Of a stretch of 64,000 nucleotides of DNA, positions 60,538 to 64,000 are shown piece by piece (position 1 is the first letter of the stretch; every line of letters begins with the position of its first letter). Below the pieces are notes generated by a model. It did not search any database. It saw nothing but the letters and a program-made list of their open reading frames with translations, and was not told where the DNA came from. Origin of the DNA: Cerrena zonata (taxonomy: Eukaryota; Basidiomycota; Agaricomycetes; Polyporales; Cerrenaceae); the NCBI GenBank assembly GCA_038087015.1, contig JASBNA010000003.1, forward strand, positions 868,001-932,000, given 5' to 3'. The translations under genes were made by a program, and so were the position numbers.

Positions 60538-63500
60538 ATGGCGAATACTAATCACAATTCTTCGAGGAAACCTTCCGGTTCATCTACCCACTCTGCCGCG
60601 CACTCTAATCTCAACTCTCCTAATGTAATTGTCACTTATTCACTATTGCCAGACTATTGCTGACGTCGAGTGGCCAGCAGGTCCAGCCACTCCGTGACCT
60701 GTCAGCTAGTCCAAGATTTTTAGGCGTTGGCACGGCATCGACTGGCGCTCGGAAGTCGACTAATTCTGGGTGGCAGGTAAGCTTACTGTCAACTCTTGCT
60801 CATCATGTTCTGAACGGACCCTCACAGATGTGGAATAACAAGCCAGCATCCCGCAATGCATCCGCATCGTCTGCGGCGAGTTTGCCGGAGTCAGCAGTGT
60901 TAGGCCAAGGAAGTGGCTACCGGTCAACTAGAGAGGATACGTGGAACACCCCACGTAGTATCAGTGCATCCTGGAACGAAGTCGGAAACAGTCCTCAGCG
61001 ATCCGACTTGCCTCTGGTATGTTATCCATGATCTTTCATATTGTCGCTATGCTAACGATGTTCTCGGATGTGTAGGATCAACAATCTTACCAGCAGCGCC
61101 AGGCCACAACGGTATCCAACACCATAGATATATCTTCTAATCTACCCAACTCAGGCCAGTACGGATCTCAACGCTATGGTACTCTTGAGACAGGAGCCAC
61201 TTCGAGGTTCTCTAGTGCTGCGACAGGACGGTCCGGTTCTTATAGCAACTCGCAAGCATTCAACGTACAGCAACAACTAGCACAGGCCAACAGCTCTGGC
61301 CCGACCTTCCCGACCCTTGACTCTGCCGTGACAGAAGAAGATCTATCCTCCGCTATGCGTGGAATGGCCGTTGAGGATGAATACTCATTCTCCCAAGCAG
61401 GCGCTGTCAACAGGACAGCAGCTAACAACACTCATTTGATCAATCCTTCAGGTCACCAACAACCTCTGCAGGTGATACCTCCCGCACAACAGGCTCGCCC
61501 TGCTTTTGCGCCTTTCCCTCAGCCTGAATATCCTGCGTATTATCCTAATGCCTACCCGTACGATGCTTATCGCCAGACACCCGACCCTAATCTCTATGCA
61601 GTCTCTCCCGCGTTGAGTGCTGCTACTCCGGCTTCATATCATGGTGCCTCACTTCACACCGATATGCGCCACGGTCAGCAAGCTGCTCTTTTGTATGACT
61701 TCCCTGGAATTGCGAGGACCCATTCTCAATTCTACTACACTTCGCCGGCTATGATGTACCATCCTGCCCATGCACAACCCGCAATGCCTGCAGCGCAAGG
61801 CCAAACCGACATGGCCCGAGATATTCAAGTACGTTTCTATCGCATTAAACGGTTGGGTATTTTTCTAACGTGGTTCTACCGATAGTTCGGTGTCCAGAAT
61901 CTCGCATTTGCTAATGTACCTCCTTCTCCTGCGCAGCAGCAAGCATTCGGTATGAGCCCCATGGACTATACGCGCCAGCTTTCTCAGATGGTTTCTCCAG
62001 CTCTTTTTGGTCAGGCTATGGGTATACCCATGGGCCACAACCACCCTCACGGCCATCGAGGCAAACGGGGAAATTTCCGTCACCATCATCATGAAGAGGC
62101 TAATGTACAGCGCAGTGCCCTTCTCGAGGAGTTCCGCTCTGACAAGTCGAAGACGTGGGAGCTTAAGGTTAGTCAGGCTGTCGTTCTCAACGAGGTCCCC
62201 CTGCTTACTATAGTGATTCAGAATCTTATTGGTCATATTGTGGAGTTCAGCAGGGACCAGCATGGTTCTAGGTTTATTCAGACCCAACTAGAGTCTGCAA
62301 ACGAAGAAGGAAGACAGCTTGTATATGGAGAAATAGTCCCCGCTCATACCGCTCAGTTAATTCAAGATGTCTTCGGTAACTATGTAAGTGCCGTGCCTAG
62401 GTTCCTTATCTCAGGTGCTGATTACCTTCGATGTCCAGGTCGTTCAAAAACTACTCGAGTTCGGAACTCCTGCGGAGAGGGCCCAACTTGTATCTGCGAT
62501 GGAGGGTAATATTCTCACACTTTCGTTGCACATGTACGGGTGCCGTGTGGTTCAGAAGGTCTGTCCATTCCGTTTGCCCCTGCTATGAGTAAATCGAAAT
62601 TAATATCCCTGCTGGTGTCTAGGCCATAGAGCTCATTACCCCTGAACAACAAAGTGCCTTTGTAAATGAACTGGATGGCAATATTCTGAAATTGGTGAAA
62701 GATGCTAACGGCAATCATGTAGGCTTTTCATGTTAGCTCTCCAAATCTGTGCCTGACCCTTCATCCACAGGTCATTCAGAAGATGATCCAGGCGGTTGCT
62801 CCAGAGCGACTACCATTCGTGGAGGCGTTCCGAGGCCATGTGCATGAGCTCGCGACCCATCCTTTCGGATGCCGTGTCCTGCAGAGATGTTTGGAGAACA
62901 TGCCCCAAGAGTATACTCGTCCATTGCTTGATGAAATGCTTGACCATGTCATCGACTTGATGAAGGATCAGTTTGGTGTACGTCCTTCTGTTATGTATCC
63001 CAATGCTTTCTGCTAATCATTGCGCAGAATTATGTTGTTCAATACGTCTTGGAGCATGGTCAGCCGCAAGACAACAAGTTCATTGTCTCCAAGTTACAAG
63101 GCAATATGCTCTTCATGGCTCAGCATAAATTCGCCTCCAATGTATGCGAGAAAGCGTTGGTCACGTCCACTCCTGAGATGCGTAGCGCGCTCATCGACGA
63201 GATTATCACGCCCAAGCGCGAAGGCGCCAATGTGGTCATGATGATGATGCGTGATCAGTATGCTAGTAGGTGTCGTAGCTTGATTGTGTTGGTTCGACCT
63301 TCTGATGGATGTCTTCCTGATTCTAGACTACGTCCTCCAGCGAGCATTGTCTGTTGTTGAAGGTGATCAGAAAGAAACCCTTGTGAACAAGATTAAACCA
63401 CAGCTCGTCCAATTGCGGAAACAGACTAGCCACTTCAGCAAACACCTCCTAGCTAGTAAGTGTAATAGCTGCTCAATACGTTGATTCGTACTTATAGTCA

Positions 63501-63584
63501 ACAGTCGACCGCCTCCTCGAGAAGTGCTCCCCTACAGATAACGCTAATAACGCGGCCGCCACCGCACCATCTGCCTCACCCTAA
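60538..63584 (+). CDS. Pumilio-family RNA-binding protein (PUF3-like)
   Basis: Exons 60538-60624, 60681-60776, 60828-61016, 61076-61828, 61886-62167, 62222-62383, 62439-62558, 62623-62718, 62771-62977, 63028-63265, 63327-63455 and 63505-63584 give 812 residues. The N-terminal half is Ser/Gln/Pro/Tyr-rich and disordered. From about residue 470 there are eight PUF repeats with base-reading residues SRFIQ, NYVVQ, CRVVQ, NHVIQ, CRVLQ, NYVVQ, SNVCE and NYVLQ. By the PUF code these read UGUAUAUA, the Puf3/Pumilio target. PUF proteins bind 3' UTRs to repress or localise mRNAs. The intron 1 acceptor is CAGCAG, so a one-residue splice variant is possible. The final intron uses the acceptor CAACAG, giving the usual LLEKCS ending. 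Confidence 0.92.
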
Positions 63585-64000
63585 GGTCATTATAGTTGAG
63601 TATTAATTTCAATGTTCATAGAACATTTGAGTATCATCTACATCGCATTCGCCTACCCTACACTGCTTTCGCACTTGCTACTACGTTGCACCATCAGCAT
63701 TCTTACCTCGTCCGCTGTAATCCCCATTCGTTTCTTCAGTAGGATATCTTGCATCTTGGACTTGTCTATAGTGGATTTCGATTGCTTTCCAGTTTCAGCG
63801 TATACAAACCGTCCTTTTAGTCGTTCTCAACAGTTTTCCGTAACCAACCTAATCCTTTGCTTGTCATCTTGCATCACATAATATATGTCGTCTCACCAAT
63901 ATTTTTGGGCATTGGGTGCTATTCTTGCGTTGGAATTCTCAATCTTCTGTTTGCACGTGCTGGATTGTATGATGTGAGAGTGAATGACTGTAAGATTATA
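63585..64000. other. 3' flank of the PUF gene (right window edge)
   Basis: After the stop codon the DNA is T-rich and has no coding signal apart from short unrelated open frames. It should hold the PUF 3' UTR. No further gene starts before the window ends. Confidence 0.45.

Overview
This window is nuclear DNA of a filamentous basidiomycete, most likely an Agaricomycete. Nearly every gene is cut by many short spliceosomal introns (mostly 45-70 nt, GTRNGT donor, CTNAY-like branch, YAG acceptor). Genes are packed on both strands, the proteins are basidiomycete orthologues of core eukaryotic genes, and one gene belongs to the DUF6533 membrane-protein family that is expanded in mushrooms. There is no operon, CRISPR array, phage or recognisable intact transposon. 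All gene models below were spliced by hand, with exon phases checked by arithmetic.

Layout. 0-14.7 kb: the start of kynurenine 3-monooxygenase (-), a 2.4-kb gap, then phosphatidylinositol synthase (+), a mitochondrial-type AAA ATPase with a long N-terminal extension (+, three apparent frameshifts), the SMC5/6 subunit NSE1 (-), phosphatidylserine synthase (-), the nucleolar GTPase NUG1/GNL3 (+) and the large primase subunit PRI2 (-). 14.7-22 kb: an AT-richer pocket with a DUF6533-like 7-TM gene (+), then a very large disordered-protein gene (-). 23.5-31.9 kb: USP7/UBP15 deubiquitinase (+), SEC66 (-) and mitochondrial citrate synthase (+). 32-36.5 kb: sparse DNA holding an unrecognised two-finger C2H2 gene (+). 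36.5-49.7 kb: a Pro/Gly-rich protein (-), the PP2A B56 subunit RTS1 (+), a GT15 mannosyltransferase (+), phosphatidylinositol 4-kinase PIK1 (-) and a small His/Gly-rich protein (+). 50-64 kb: kinesin-5 (-), elongation factor ELF1 (+), conventional kinesin-1 (+) and a Pumilio-type PUF protein (+).

Themes. PIS1 and CHO1 both use CDP-diacylglycerol, and PIK1 phosphorylates the PIS1 product. NSE1, PRI2 and kinesin-5 act in genome duplication and segregation, and their upstream regions carry MCB-like ACGCG elements, in a dense cluster at NSE1. The PUF repeats predict the RNA target UGUAUAUA, and a PUF-like nonamer lies in the citrate synthase 3' region. Several genes (AAA ATPase, USP7, citrate synthase, kinesin-1) need single-base additions or removals to keep a conserved frame. 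Because these are normally essential or conserved genes and the indels go both ways, I read them mainly as sequence or assembly errors. I did not find a convincing new multi-gene system. The most novel single items are the orphan C2H2 gene with protein-like sequence downstream, the large disordered-protein gene, and the repeated GTGAC/GTCAC block in the RTS1 divergent promoter.
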